A DNA stretch of 64,000 nucleotides from Tritrichomonas foetus (lineage: Eukaryota > Parabasalia > Tritrichomonadida > Tritrichomonadidae), in contig MLAK01001282.1 of the NCBI GenBank assembly GCA_001839685.1, positions 84,299 through 148,298 on the forward strand. Reading direction: 5' to 3'. Under the pieces are notes generated by a model, which saw only the letters and a list, made by a program, of their open reading frames with translations, made no database searches and was not told the origin of the DNA. A program made the translations under genes and the position numbers. Below, one piece after another: positions 1-10,340 of this stretch (its first letter is position 1; each line of letters begins with the position of its first letter).

Positions 1-201
1 AATTCAAGCAGCAACAGCAAATATACAAATTATCAAAAATATTCGAATTTCGATAAGAGTCAAATCATTGAAATTGAGACAGTAAGCAAACCGTTTCCGC
101 AGTGTGTGAAGGAGTGCGTGCCGAGCAGCTTCGATATTGTGCGGCGTGGGCCACTTCCGTCAATTGTCTTTCAAAATAACGAGGTGAAGCTTTTGTGGTA
201 A
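1..201 (+). CDS. 3' end of an unidentified gene (partial)
   Basis: Reading frame 1 is open from the first base to a TAA at 199-201, giving the last 66 residues of a protein whose start lies outside the window. The fragment begins with an Asn/Ser-rich stretch and ends with a Cys-containing tail (PQCVKECVPSS, then DIVRRGPLPSIVF). The last 130 nt have clearly higher GC than the DNA that follows, which supports real coding. I do not recognise the family. The fragment has no ATG. Confidence 0.6.
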   Translation, partial: NSSSNSKYTNYQKYSNFDKSQIIEIETVSKPFPQCVKECVPSSFDIVRRGPLPSIVFQNNEVKLLW

Positions 202-1926
202 CGGAAACACTTTATTTTTTATCATCTTTATATAAATCCTTTATATATGCACGTTATCGGATGTTTTTTTCACATTTTTATTTTTTCATAAAAGTTGAGC
301 CATTTCACTTGAATTCTTTTCTGCTTGATTTATTTATTCACAAAAAGGGTTTTGGACGCAACAGAGTGCAATTTTATTCGAAAACTATCGAAATTTTGAT
401 GATTGTCGCACCTTTTTTTTTCCAGGCAGAATGATGCTTTAATTCAATATAATAACTTTTTTGCTAAACTTTGTCAAGAAATTTTGACTTTAAAATCATT
501 GATTTTTATGTGACTGAAAAAAGAAGATTAATAGAGACTGAAATCGATTTTAATTCGTACATTTCCAAATAAGTCCTACATCTCGACAAATAACTTCGTA
601 TATTCGTTCTTCAGAAAGATATGATTCCGAAATAACTCCAAAGTTGGGCAAATTATTTGCCAAATATGCATGATTCCCTGTTTTTTCAAAAGGGGTATAC
701 AAGTTATCTTAGATCCTATCATTTCCACATTTTGTTCTCTTTTTTGTTACAAAAATAAATTCAAAGCTTTTCTGAAATAATTAGAAAAGTTCCCATTATT
801 TATCATTGAATATTCAACGCATACAAAAAATATTGAAAAGAAAAATTGTTGAATTTTCATTTTTTTCCCTTACAACTTTTTCACTTGAATGATCTGCTTT
901 CGAATAATTTGTTATCAACCTTTTTTCCCCGGTTCATTTTTTATGTATAATAACATGTATAGATATTTATTTCGCCAAATTTATTTTTTCTTCTATTATG
1001 ATCTCAAAAACATCTCAAACATTAGAAAACACAATTTCACTCATTCAAGATCCATTTCTTTGAAAAATTGAGTGGTTGAATATTTTATTTCAAAATGATT
1101 CATAATTCAATGCAATCTTTTTCAAATAAAATAATTCAATCTTTTGTGGTGCAATCAATTATTTTCTATTAATATATAATTACTCGGCCTTTCATCGCTG
1201 AAAGGTGATCTGATTATGTTTCACAATAAAACTTATACAATTTACTTCCAAAATCGATACTTATTTCATTAATTCCAAATTTTTCTGCCGAAATCTTATC
1301 CTAATATATATGATCACCTTTATCATCTCCCCATAGAATTTCCTGGCAGTAAGATCTTCACATTGTCATCATCTTTTTTGGTTTGTCCGATTTGTGTGAA
1401 TATTTCGTCCCCTTCAATCAATTTTTTATAACCTTTCAATATTTAGTGACCACATCCAATGAAATTTCAATTTTTTTTCCAAAAAATCTGAAAAAATTTC
1501 GAACATGAACGTTGTCATCGAGAGAACTTTTTTATTACTTAAGAGAAATTAAAAATTCGTTACTTTCACACATGATGTATAATTATTTTAAGTTTTTCGA
1601 TAGATTTTTACATATTTGTTAAATTTAGAAAGAGTTGATCTTTCTTCTGATGAATGCTCTTGCATAAATTTATTAGGGAAACCTTGCTTGAAATGTTAAA
1701 CATTTTTGCATTCATCGAAAAAAAAAAGTTTTATATTTTCCAATAATACAAAAGTAATATAAAATATTAATAATCACGATTTTAAAAAAACAAAACAAAT
1801 AAAAAGGCATTTATAACATTTTGGAAAGTAACAATACTTATGATTCTAGATAGAAAATCCAGAACATTTTCTTTTTGAACGCTTTCTTATAGAACATTTC
1901 TCTTATTGATTTAAAAGTAGAAAAAA
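202..1926. other. Non-coding AT-rich intergenic region
   Basis: No convincing gene seen. The short open frames here (up to 79 codons) are Phe/Tyr/Ile-rich translations of T-rich DNA. A 7-bp stem with a TCGC loop lies at 1188-1205 but is of a size expected by chance. Confidence 0.6.
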
Positions 1927-4900
1927 TTATTGTGATGCAATTTCAGCAAGAGACATTAATTTTCCACAGTACTGCATTGAGAGCATCTCTTTTAATAAAA
2001 TAATCTCTCCTTTTTTATGTGGACAGTCATCACCAACTGATTTCACAATAGCAGCAATAGTTTCTCCACAGCTACATTTTCCTCTTGTGTAAGCACAATC
2101 ATCAATTTCGCACCATTTTGTTGGATTTGTTGTTTGTATGAAGTTGAATTTAATATTTTCAGGAAGTAGTGAAAGGACAATAAATTCATTTTCGGGCTGT
2201 TTTTCAATGATTTGGAAAAATTCTAGCCCTTTCACCACTTTAAATTGTGCAAGCTCCAGATTTTTAATTCGAATGATTGGATGACTACATTTCACACAAA
2301 ATAAATTTGTTAAAGACAAATTATCATGATCACTCATTTTTTCATTATTCATGTCGTCATCATCATCATCATGAAGAAAATTACGAACTTTACATTTTTT
2401 TTCTTTTTTAATCTGATTATATTCAGTATTATTCATATCCGCATCAACTGTATAATTCACGGCACCATTCATATTACATATGCTCCTATTAATCACACTA
2501 TTATTATTAATAATATTGTCGTTGAGATTGTTAGGTCTAGTGTTGTTGTATGTATATGAGACCATTTCAACGTCTTCAGAAAGTGGATTAAATTTCACCA
2601 TTTTGACATCTTCAGCTGGATAAATCTTTCGTGTATCGAATTTGGGAGGTGGTGGTTCATACCAGGTTGCAGGATCAGCCAATGCAGGTGGGAGTGTGGT
2701 TGGTATCGGAACACCTGTACTTAATGGCCTGTAAGGTGATCTAGACATAATTGGTGGTTGAATATGACCTGGAAAACGATTAAACATAGTTGTATAAAAA
2801 GAAGAAAGAAGTTTCGCTGCATTTTCTGCATTAATTGAACTATGCAAATTCTTACTAATCCAAGCAGGTAATTTTCCAAGGTTGGATTCAATTCTACTAT
2901 CCATAAAAACAATTGCACCATAATCTGAAGAATGTCTTAAGCATCTTCCAACACTTTGAAAAAGAGCACGAAAAGCCTGGGCATTATACCAATCAGAGCC
3001 AGACAAATATCGAGCAACATGTGATTTTCGTCCATCATTATAATGCATTTTAAGCTCAACATCTGCTTCTTTATAGCTTGCGTAAGGAATTCCAAAGACA
3101 TAAACAATTCTAGAAAGATCATCGGAAAAATCAAGACCTTCACTTATTTTTCCACGACAGACACCAACTAACAAAGCTCCATCTCTGTGTGAATTAAATG
3201 TTTTTATAATCTTTTTTGCACTGATTTCACTTCGTTCTTCAACGATGTTCTTAACTGAGGAAATATATGTGTATTCATCAGTTTGCTTCCATCTTTTTAA
3301 CGCAGCTTCTTTTGAATAATACGAAGGCATAAATAACAGTGACCCACCAGGAACTGTCGGTAATGTTCGAGAAATTACTTGTCCAAGTGCATCATAAACA
3401 TCTTTACTTTGAGATTGCAAAACCGAAAATTTAGAAGTAATTGGAATTCCATTATGTGAATTAATAGTCATTGTTAGAACTTGTGAAGCATCTACAACAT
3501 GAGGTGCTGAAACTCTAACTGGAAAAGATGTTTCTAATTCCGCTGCAAATGAATCTAAAGGTGATAAAGTTCCAGACGCTATAATTACAGAACGAGTATT
3601 TTTACATATTCCTTCAAATAAAATTGCAGGCCTCATACATAAAATTTTCACCATATCACGATTGACATCTCCATTGTCAGATGGAACATAAGCAACACGG
3701 AAAGAATCAAAGTTACTAGGTGATAATAAAGAAAAAAAGTTGCCAGTTGTTTCACAAAATGCGATTAAAGAATCTGTACTGAACTGCTTATCATTGGGAT
3801 TATTCACTATTTGATTCACCCAATTTATCATTTGTGAACCAATATTCGAAATATTATTTGGACTGATCTGATTAAAAAGTTTTTGAAGCATTGGACCTTT
3901 GATATATTTTGTTGCTGCTTGATTTTTTTCATTCATTGCATTAAATTCTTTTCGTTTATCATTAATAAATCTGCCTAAATCTGCAGTAATCAATCTAATA
4001 TCATTGAAAAGTTGAGAGTATGGACCATCAGGCGCACTTGCAGCATCATTTCCAGCTGAAAACAATTGGAAATAAAATAGAGACATTGAAGCTTCATCTC
4101 TTGAAATGTTTTCAATGTTGTGACCTTCATCAAAAATAGCAATTGATGAATTACTTCCACTGGCAGCCAAAGTACTGGTTTTCCCTGGCGATACTATATA
4201 ATTATAGGGACAAATAACAAGCTGTGCATTTTGAAAAATGATTTTCGAAAGTGAATAAGGACAAATTTTCCGTTCCATTCCATACTTTTTCAAATCACTC
4301 AATAAATATTTGGGATTTTCACCTTGTGGAGTGAAGGCCATTGGCATTAGAGTTGATTTATTCGCAGCATATGGACAGTTTCCTCTTCTCATTGTCTTCC
4401 TACATTCAATATCAACATTTTCTGATTTAGAAACTTGGGGATGAATGCATAAGTGGCGTCTGGCAGCTAGTAATGAAAGCCTTGGAAAATATGGCAATTT
4501 TTTCAATTCACCAACAAGTTGTTGAAGCTGGGCATGTGTTCTAGATGTATAAAAAATACGTGTAACACTTGGATTTTTTTCTTGGAAGGCCAGAGAAGCA
4601 GAAAGGAGTGAAAGTGACTTTCCAGTACCCGTGGGAGATTCAAGAAGAGCGTTTTGGGAATTAGCAAATGCTTTAAGTGCATTTGAAATGAGCATGTCTT
4701 GAGCCGGATAAGGGGTAGGAAAAGGAAATTTAACATCAATATTATCATACTTTAAAATATACGAATTTGGAATTTCTAATGATGGGTGAACTAACTGTGG
4801 TCTCTGTTCTGGGTTTTGGTTTAATTTGCTTGGAGAATCTTGATTAACTTGTGAATTAATAAAATGATGTTGTTGAGAAATATCTGGTTTTATATTATCG

Positions 4901-5484
4901 TAAATATTTGGTTTAATATTTGACTGATTATTTGGTTGTGGTTTGATTAATGGTTGAGGATTTTGTGAGTTTGGTTTTGGTTTAAAATTTATTTCTTTTT
5001 TAATTTCTTCATTTTTTACATGAAATGAAGGTTGTGAGATAAATGGTTCATTTTTTATTTCTTCTTTTATTTCATTCTTAATAAAATTTTTGTTTTCTGT
5101 TGGTTGATGGAATTCTTTTGGCTTTCTTTCAGAATACATTTTTTGATTATTATAATTTGAATCTTTAATGGGTGAAACTTTTTGTGGTTTTTTGTTGCTT
5201 TGATTAGATGACTCACAAAAAAATATTTCATCGTCTTCATCTGGAATATAATAATATTCTTTTGCATTTGTGACGGAATTATTCGGCAAGTCGTAATTTG
5301 GATTTTTTAATTTTGTGGGAATGATTGTCGGCTTAAAATTTGCTCTTGGAATGTTTGGTGATACACAAATTTCTTCGACGTCAGAATCGCTTGGATCGGG
5401 GGATATATAATAATTTGGATTTTGTGGATGACTCACATTGGTAGCATGAGCATTGTTTTTTCGATAATACGGCTTTTTATCCAT
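1927..5484 (-). CDS. Fe-S cluster DNA helicase, XPD/FANCJ/RTEL1 (DEAD2) family
   Basis: Predicted 5'-3' superfamily 2 DNA helicase of 1185 aa, expected in the nucleus for repair, cross-link or telomere/recombination control. Residues 1-240 are a disordered, Asn/Pro/Lys-rich extension. The core starts at about 250 with the family's FPFPTPYPAQ entry and the Walker A SPTGTGKS (283-290). Four cysteines in the right order for the 4Fe-4S domain are visible (C346, C361, C370, C408). The Walker B is DEGH (452-455), and helicase motifs such as VGVCRGKISEGLDF and QSVGRCLRH follow. The tail carries an Asp-rich tract and a Cys-rich module (CVKC ... CEIDDC ... CSCG) that looks zinc-binding. FANCJ and RTEL1 are the best candidates; the core does not clearly decide between them. 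The ATG at 5484 has a TCATTTG motif whose A is 15 nt upstream. Confidence 0.9.
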   Translation of the reverse strand: MDKKPYYRKNNAHATNVSHPQNPNYYISPDPSDSDVEEICVSPNIPRANFKPTIIPTKLKNPNYDLPNNSVTNAKEYYYIPDEDDEIFFCESSNQSNKKPQKVSPIKDSNYNNQKMYSERKPKEFHQPTENKNFIKNEIKEEIKNEPFISQPSFHVKNEEIKKEINFKPKPNSQNPQPLIKPQPNNQSNIKPNIYDNIKPDISQQHHFINSQVNQDSPSKLNQNPEQRPQLVHPSLEIPNSYILKYDNIDVKFPFPTPYPAQDMLISNALKAFANSQNALLESPTGTGKSLSLLSASLAFQEKNPSVTRIFYTSRTHAQLQQLVGELKKLPYFPRLSLLAARRHLCIHPQVSKSENVDIECRKTMRRGNCPYAANKSTLMPMAFTPQGENPKYLLSDLKKYGMERKICPYSLSKIIFQNAQLVICPYNYIVSPGKTSTLAASGSNSSIAIFDEGHNIENISRDEASMSLFYFQLFSAGNDAASAPDGPYSQLFNDIRLITADLGRFINDKRKEFNAMNEKNQAATKYIKGPMLQKLFNQISPNNISNIGSQMINWVNQIVNNPNDKQFSTDSLIAFCETTGNFFSLLSPSNFDSFRVAYVPSDNGDVNRDMVKILCMRPAILFEGICKNTRSVIIASGTLSPLDSFAAELETSFPVRVSAPHVVDASQVLTMTINSHNGIPITSKFSVLQSQSKDVYDALGQVISRTLPTVPGGSLLFMPSYYSKEAALKRWKQTDEYTYISSVKNIVEERSEISAKKIIKTFNSHRDGALLVGVCRGKISEGLDFSDDLSRIVYVFGIPYASYKEADVELKMHYNDGRKSHVARYLSGSDWYNAQAFRALFQSVGRCLRHSSDYGAIVFMDSRIESNLGKLPAWISKNLHSSINAENAAKLLSSFYTTMFNRFPGHIQPPIMSRSPYRPLSTGVPIPTTLPPALADPATWYEPPPPKFDTRKIYPAEDVKMVKFNPLSEDVEMVSYTYNNTRPNNLNDNIINNNSVINRSICNMNGAVNYTVDADMNNTEYNQIKKEKKCKVRNFLHDDDDDDMNNEKMSDHDNLSLTNLFCVKCSHPIIRIKNLELAQFKVVKGLEFFQIIEKQPENEFIVLSLLPENIKFNFIQTTNPTKWCEIDDCAYTRGKCSCGETIAAIVKSVGDDCPHKKGEIILLKEMLSMQYCGKLMSLAEIASQ

Positions 5485-5494
5485 TTATCATTAT

Positions 5495-5501
5495 CAAATG
5501 A
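5495..5501 (-). promoter_or_regulatory. Initiator-like TCATTTG before the helicase gene
   Basis: On the minus strand TCATTTG places the presumed start-site A at 5499, 15 nt from the ATG. This fits the trichomonad Inr (TCA+1-Y-W) and the very short leaders known for these organisms. Confidence 0.5.
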
Positions 5502-6175
5502 TTTTTAACGGTCTCTTCAAAAAGGAACTTCCTTTTCTCATTGAATTGTGATAAAATCTACACCCTTCACACTAAAACTTGATCTTGAATGAAGAATAAC
5601 TTATCATTTTGTTGTTGTAAGTGATAATTTTTAAAAATTCGTCATAAATGTTACTACTATTCGTTTTGGAAGGAAGTTCATATCGATAGTGAACTTGTTT
5701 AACGTGAACATCTAAGGTCAAATGAAAAGTCAAATTGTCGAAAAGTGTTCACGTTAATTCATGTCGCACTATTTTTTTCAAGATTGGCGCCTAAAAGTCG
5801 ATCATTTTTTCTGTGACAATCAAAATAAATATATATCAGATAAATCAAAGCATAAAAAAGCATTCATTCTAATTGATTCATCATAATTTAGGGAAATCAC
5901 CATTTTCCAATTCTCTGCCAAGTGAGAGTTAAATCTCATAAAAGTGTTTTATCATTTTGCTTTATGCCCAAAAGTTAAGCCTGGCTTAATTCACATGAAT
6001 GAAAAAAACACACACTTATCGGAATCTTTTTCAAGTTGTGTCGTAATTTGCTGCATTAAACGCAGACGTTTAAAATGCTTTTTAATGAGAATTTCAAAAT
6101 GTAAAAAAAATCAATAATTATGAGATTATTTATTTTTATTTTTATTGAATAGTAAAAATACTCGACTTTCTATTT
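5502..6175. other. Intergenic region with a 12-bp inverted repeat
   Basis: No gene seen. TTAACGTGAACA (5699-5710) and its exact complement TGTTCACGTTAA (5746-5757) form a perfect 12-bp inverted repeat with a 35-nt spacer. A further GTGAAC lies at about 5689. Confidence 0.5.
5699..5757. repeat. 12-bp perfect inverted repeat (stem-loop or operator candidate)
   Basis: Arms TTAACGTGAACA and TGTTCACGTTAA match at all 12 positions. The site lies about 215 bp upstream of the helicase start codon. Function unknown. Confidence 0.5.
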
Positions 6176-6373
6176 TTAATACATATGATCGCTATTTTGT
6201 GTTTCTGTTGCCATTTGTGATAATCGCAGTCCATTCATATATTGTGGCGAATATTGATAGCCGCCTTCCTGGGAAAACAAGCTGAGTAGTTTTTGGCTTC
6301 CGAGGCCTCCTATAACACAGATTAGCCAGGCAATCCAGGCTATTCCGTAAAGAATCCCCCAAAGCGGAATCAT
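6176..6373 (-). CDS. Possible small single-pass membrane protein (65 aa)
   Basis: Starting at the ATG at 6373, the frame encodes a 65-residue protein with one hydrophobic segment (about residues 4-25, WGILYGIAWIAWLICVIGGL) followed by a polar Tyr/Gln/Ser tail. The longer open frame begins at a TTG and reads through a poly-A run as Lys residues, so the internal ATG is preferred. The stop TAA is followed by A, making the TAAA that serves as a trichomonad poly(A) signal. GC content is higher than in the flanks. No family recognised and no Inr motif seen, so it may not be a gene. Confidence 0.4.
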   Translation of the reverse strand: MIPLWGILYGIAWIAWLICVIGGLGSQKLLSLFSQEGGYQYSPQYMNGLRLSQMATETQNSDHMY

Positions 6374-7057
6374 CTGATTATTTTTTTTTTTTTTTTTTTT
6401 TGAATACTCAGACGCATAATTGTATTTTACCAATATACCAATAATTAATCTTGATAAAATTTTGCTTCATTGTAAATAAAATATAAGCATTTATATAGTT
6501 TCTATATCTATGAACTATGTTCGCCTAGAAATATTATGAACCCTTATATTCTGGAATTATATTAAAGATCGTTTTGTATGCTCTCACAAAAATTGAATTA
6601 TAGAAAATCATATATGCTATTTCATAAAAAATAGCACATATATATTACATCATTATCGAGAAAATGATCTCCAAAATATCGTTTCAGATACTCATATATG
6701 TTATATGTGGTTGCACTCCAAAAGAAAAGAACTATTTAGGTTATGATGACGAAAAATAAAGGTTTGTTTTAATTCATATCTCAATGTTAAAAAATGATGG
6801 GAGGTACATTTAATCGGTTTCTAACATGATGAGTAACATTTAACAGTTTTCCAATAATCTTTTTAGATTAAAAAATCAATTCCAACCATTGTTTGAGTAA
6901 TTATTTGATATACATACTCATTCTCATATTCTGTTTATTATCCAGCGAATATGGAAATCAAGTTAATAAGATATAGAAAATTAATATTTATATAATAATT
7001 AACTTAAAATTATAAAGGTAAATAGCCATTCTTTTTATCATATATTAAGGCAATTTA
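6374..7057. other. Non-coding AT-rich region with a poly-T tract
   Basis: A run of about 22 T residues lies at 6378-6400. Nothing else recognisable was seen. Confidence 0.5.
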
Positions 7058-7922
7058 TCATGAATAATTTTTATATGAGACAGAAATGAACATGTGTATG
7101 TAAAAGAAACAATTGTCTTCTGAATAATACAAATACAATTCCACCGAATTATATATTGGTGTATCATTTAAAAAATCAATCCACACTGGAAAATGGAATG
7201 GTGGAAGTAGTTTAGTATCAAGATATGAAAGAGAATTCTTGTAACTAACGTTGGCATAATAATAATCAGTACAGTTTGATTTTTCCTGGAAAATACATGT
7301 ATAGCTTTGATCTGTATCAATTTTTTCCTAGACATGGTTGGAATATAGCCATGATTCTTTGATATAATAAATTTCCTTGATAAATGAAGTAATACAGATC
7401 CTAACCTCCAATCATGAACAGGTATTTCAATGAATCTTTCCCCTTCGCATGTCATCGGGATTTGATGATTAAATAAATTCCTGTGAAATTCACTTGTTTT
7501 CGGGAAGACATTTGAATGATTACTCATCCTTCTAATATTTAAATAATCAAATAACGAAGTTTCTTTGTGTGAATTAATTTTCCTATTCAGATTTACAGAT
7601 TGATAATTAATATTTCCATTGATACCAGATGAAATACATCGATAAAAATCTATTTATGGAAAAATTGATTCTTTTTCGTCTTTTTGAAAATGAAATCTAT
7701 ATCACTACAACATAATAGCTTTGATTTTTGATTGTTTACAGTTAGGAAAATTGAATTCATAAAATAGTGAAGTCTGTCATTAGTGGTTTCTCTTAATTCA
7801 TTCCACAAGATATACCATTGTTGATGATATTTAATTAAGCGCGAAATATTATGATATTTCGAAACATTATAGTGTTTCAAAACAAATAAAGGCAAATTAA
7901 GACATGTTTTATTGTCATACAT
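7058..7922 (-). pseudogene. Frameshifted remnant of an unidentified protein gene
   Basis: Three open segments on the minus strand join into what looks like one decayed gene. The first encodes 90 residues (from the ATG at 7922, including NISRLIKYHQQWYILWNELR). The second, in another frame, runs through DWRLGSVLLHLSRKFIISKNHGYIP. At the A-run (minus strand) at about 7321-7326 the protein-like sequence moves to a third frame (DTDQSYTCIF, then LPPFHFPVWIDFLNDTPIYN) and ends at a TGA at 7058-7060. Past the shift the original frame becomes low-complexity hydrophobic sequence, while the shifted frame keeps a normal residue mix. That is the reason for calling a frameshift. The family is not recognised. 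Confidence 0.55.
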
Positions 7923-8438
7923 GATCGGATTACATAAATGGCGATGTCAATAGAAATAAATAAGCATAATCCCTAATAGAAGTTGGTTTTTCGTTGAATC
8001 GGTGAAATGATAATTACAGTTTGAATTTTCATTGAAGACAACAGTCAAAAAGATTCAAAAATATCTAAGTAACAACTATATTAGGGATGTCTGACCATGT
8101 ATTATTATAGTTCTATAAGTAAAATGAGTAAAATCTTCAAAAATGATGATTCCATATATCTGGCAAATAGCGTGTAAAATAATATATTTTTTAGATATAT
8201 AATAACTTTAAACGAAGCGACTAAACCCTATTTAATGAGCAGAACATCTGGAGAAGTATTTTTCTTTCAAAATGAAGAAATAGCTTTCAAAACAGATTGT
8301 TTCAAAATTATTTCCACTCAATATTTCGTTAGAATTTTGTGAGCAATTGAAATGAATTCTTCATAATGACATGTGATATGAAATCACGGTCAAAAAATTT
8401 TGTCTTGGAAAAAAATGCCTATCTGTATTCATCTGTGT
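7923..8438. other. Intergenic region
   Basis: AT-rich, no gene seen. Its end (about 8420-8440) contains a second copy of the 3' end of the neighbouring coding sequence (see findings). Confidence 0.5.
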
Positions 8439-9992
8439 TTATCTGTATTCGTCTGGTAAAATCGGTAAATGGAAAGGAATTTCGATTTTAGCTTCATCAA
8501 TGATTTTATTTGTTTGCACATGATAGTCAATATCAACTAATAAAGTTGGTTGTTCTGGATTTTTCACTAATTTGAGAATTTTTTCATCTTGTAAAGGTTT
8601 TTCAATATGCTCATTTGCTTTTGTTAAAGCTTGCCAAAGCCAATCACCAGTGATTTTCAATTCTTTAATTGAATTTGAATTGCGTAGATATAATTCTGGA
8701 TTTTTACATATTTTTTTGATCGATTCTATATAAGGAAAATCAATCCCAGGGAATTCATTTTTAAAAGAATGAAAATCAATTTCCAATTCAAGTGAATTTG
8801 CTATCCAATGAGTTGTTTGATAGTAATCTAATGCTTTCATTATATATGCATAAAGTTCTTTCCAAACACACATTGGAATATTCATAATTTGAAATAATTT
8901 CTCATGTTTAACAACAAGTGCTTTTATATGTTGTGGTGAAGCACATTTTTTCTGAATTATTTCTTTAACTTTCATCAAATAAACAGTGCAAGCATGTTTT
9001 ATTACAACTTTAAAGGCATCTATAACAGTAGGTAAAACATTCGGATGTCGTTCAAGAATATAACTCACAATAAAATATGAAGTAGAAATAATATAAATCA
9101 AATCTATGAAATCTGAATTCGGATCGCAAATTAGATGCGCAATTGATCCACAAATGTCAATTAAAGGCATTTCTAAATAAAGAACTTCTGGTTTTCCTTT
9201 CAAAAATTTAGTTATTGTTTGACAGATTCGAATAGCAACAACTGATACCAAATTTGAATTCGAAGAAGAATCATATTTTTGCTTAATAAATACAATAGAA
9301 CCTTCAGAATTGATTGATAGTGGTGGTTCCATTAAAAGAATGATGATTTTTTGAACAAAATCAGAATAAAAATCTACATCTCGTGCAGTTTTATGAAGAG
9401 GAGAGTTTAAATTTTCTAACTCGTCTAAGGCGGCTTCAGTTGCTCGACAGTGTGAAATATTTCCTAATTCTTTGATTAACCCTTCATCGCCCCAAAAATC
9501 AGATGGTTTATCTGGAGTTAAAATTGTGGGCTTGAGTTTACGAATTTTGCTTGAATAAAGTGATAAATTTGCAGTATCTCTTATATAGAAACTTGGCTGA
9601 GTCAGGTCTTCTTCAGGCAAAATCATAAATTCTATGGTAATAACAAAAGTTCCAACATCTGTTTCGATTTTGTAAACTCCCTCAGTTGATGTTCCATCAA
9701 AAACAGATGTTGGAACAGCCATTTTCGCTTGTCCTAAGCATATAATTGAACCTCGCATAGATTTGGATTGGATCGACAATTTTGCTCTCTCTTGCTTTTT
9801 CCGAGAAGAACGAATAATAAAAGTGTCATCTAAAGTTCCAATTCGCGTATTTGAATGAAAGCATTTTGATATCCCGATTTCATTACCGACTGACCAAGAA
9901 AGAAAAATGCAAGATGGGAGAACACGAGGAATTTCGAGAGTTTTAAATGTCCCTTTAATTGTGCTTGAACCAGTTACCCAGTTTTTTTCCAT
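8439..9992 (-). CDS. NT-C2 domain protein with a C-terminal helical region
   Basis: A 517-aa protein. Residues 5-125 look like an N-terminal C2-type (NT-C2/EEIG1-like) beta-sandwich: KGTFKTLEIPRVLPSCIFLSWSVG, a run of basic residues, then LGQAKMAVPTSVF and GTFVITIEFMIL. Such domains usually tether proteins to membranes or the cytoskeleton. Residues 170-480 are helical and may be related to the dilute (DIL) fold (VVAIRICQTITKFLKG; IISTSYFIVSYILERHP), but that match is weak. The start is the ATG at 9990-9992. An AACGAT sequence, resembling the trichomonad M3 promoter motif, lies close upstream. The gene is divergent from the CCDC47 gene, 348 bp away. Confidence 0.65.
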   Translation of the reverse strand: MEKNWVTGSSTIKGTFKTLEIPRVLPSCIFLSWSVGNEIGISKCFHSNTRIGTLDDTFIIRSSRKKQERAKLSIQSKSMRGSIICLGQAKMAVPTSVFDGTSTEGVYKIETDVGTFVITIEFMILPEEDLTQPSFYIRDTANLSLYSSKIRKLKPTILTPDKPSDFWGDEGLIKELGNISHCRATEAALDELENLNSPLHKTARDVDFYSDFVQKIIILLMEPPLSINSEGSIVFIKQKYDSSSNSNLVSVVAIRICQTITKFLKGKPEVLYLEMPLIDICGSIAHLICDPNSDFIDLIYIISTSYFIVSYILERHPNVLPTVIDAFKVVIKHACTVYLMKVKEIIQKKCASPQHIKALVVKHEKLFQIMNIPMCVWKELYAYIMKALDYYQTTHWIANSLELEIDFHSFKNEFPGIDFPYIESIKKICKNPELYLRNSNSIKELKITGDWLWQALTKANEHIEKPLQDEKILKLVKNPEQPTLLVDIDYHVQTNKIIDEAKIEIPFHLPILPDEYR

Positions 9993-10340
9993 ACGGAAAT
10001 TTTAGTATCGTTTTTATATGATTTCACCTTTTTCATGGTGAATATCACGATTAAAATGTATTTTAAATGGTCTCTCAATCATAGTCATTTTTTGATGCAA
10101 CTCATACAAATAAAAAGACGGTTATGGGTGAAAATAATTGATATGTATGGTGAAATCTGGCTTAGAATCTCAATTAGGTAATAATGGAAATTTCTACTCA
10201 TTTAACGAGATCTATCATAATAATGCATTGGTATCGTTTCTCATGTGAATTTTTCATCCTAAATTACATCTTCCTTCCCATTTTCATTCATTCTGATGCC
10301 AAAATGTTGACAAATTGTTGACAAATAACTCTCCAACCAT
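9993..10340. other. Divergent promoter region between the NT-C2 and CCDC47 genes
   Basis: No gene. It contains overlapping TCATTCA and TCATTCT at 10284-10294, about 50 nt before the CCDC47 ATG, which could be its initiator with a longer leader. Confidence 0.4.

Noticed and set aside
195..434. 79-codon plus-strand open frame overlapping the end of the left-edge gene
   Set aside because: Composition is Phe/Tyr/Leu-rich as for random T-rich DNA, and it overlaps a better frame.
1188..1205. Hairpin CCTTTCA-TCGC-TGAAAGG
   Set aside because: A 7-bp stem is expected by chance several times in a window of this size; no other RNA-gene signs.
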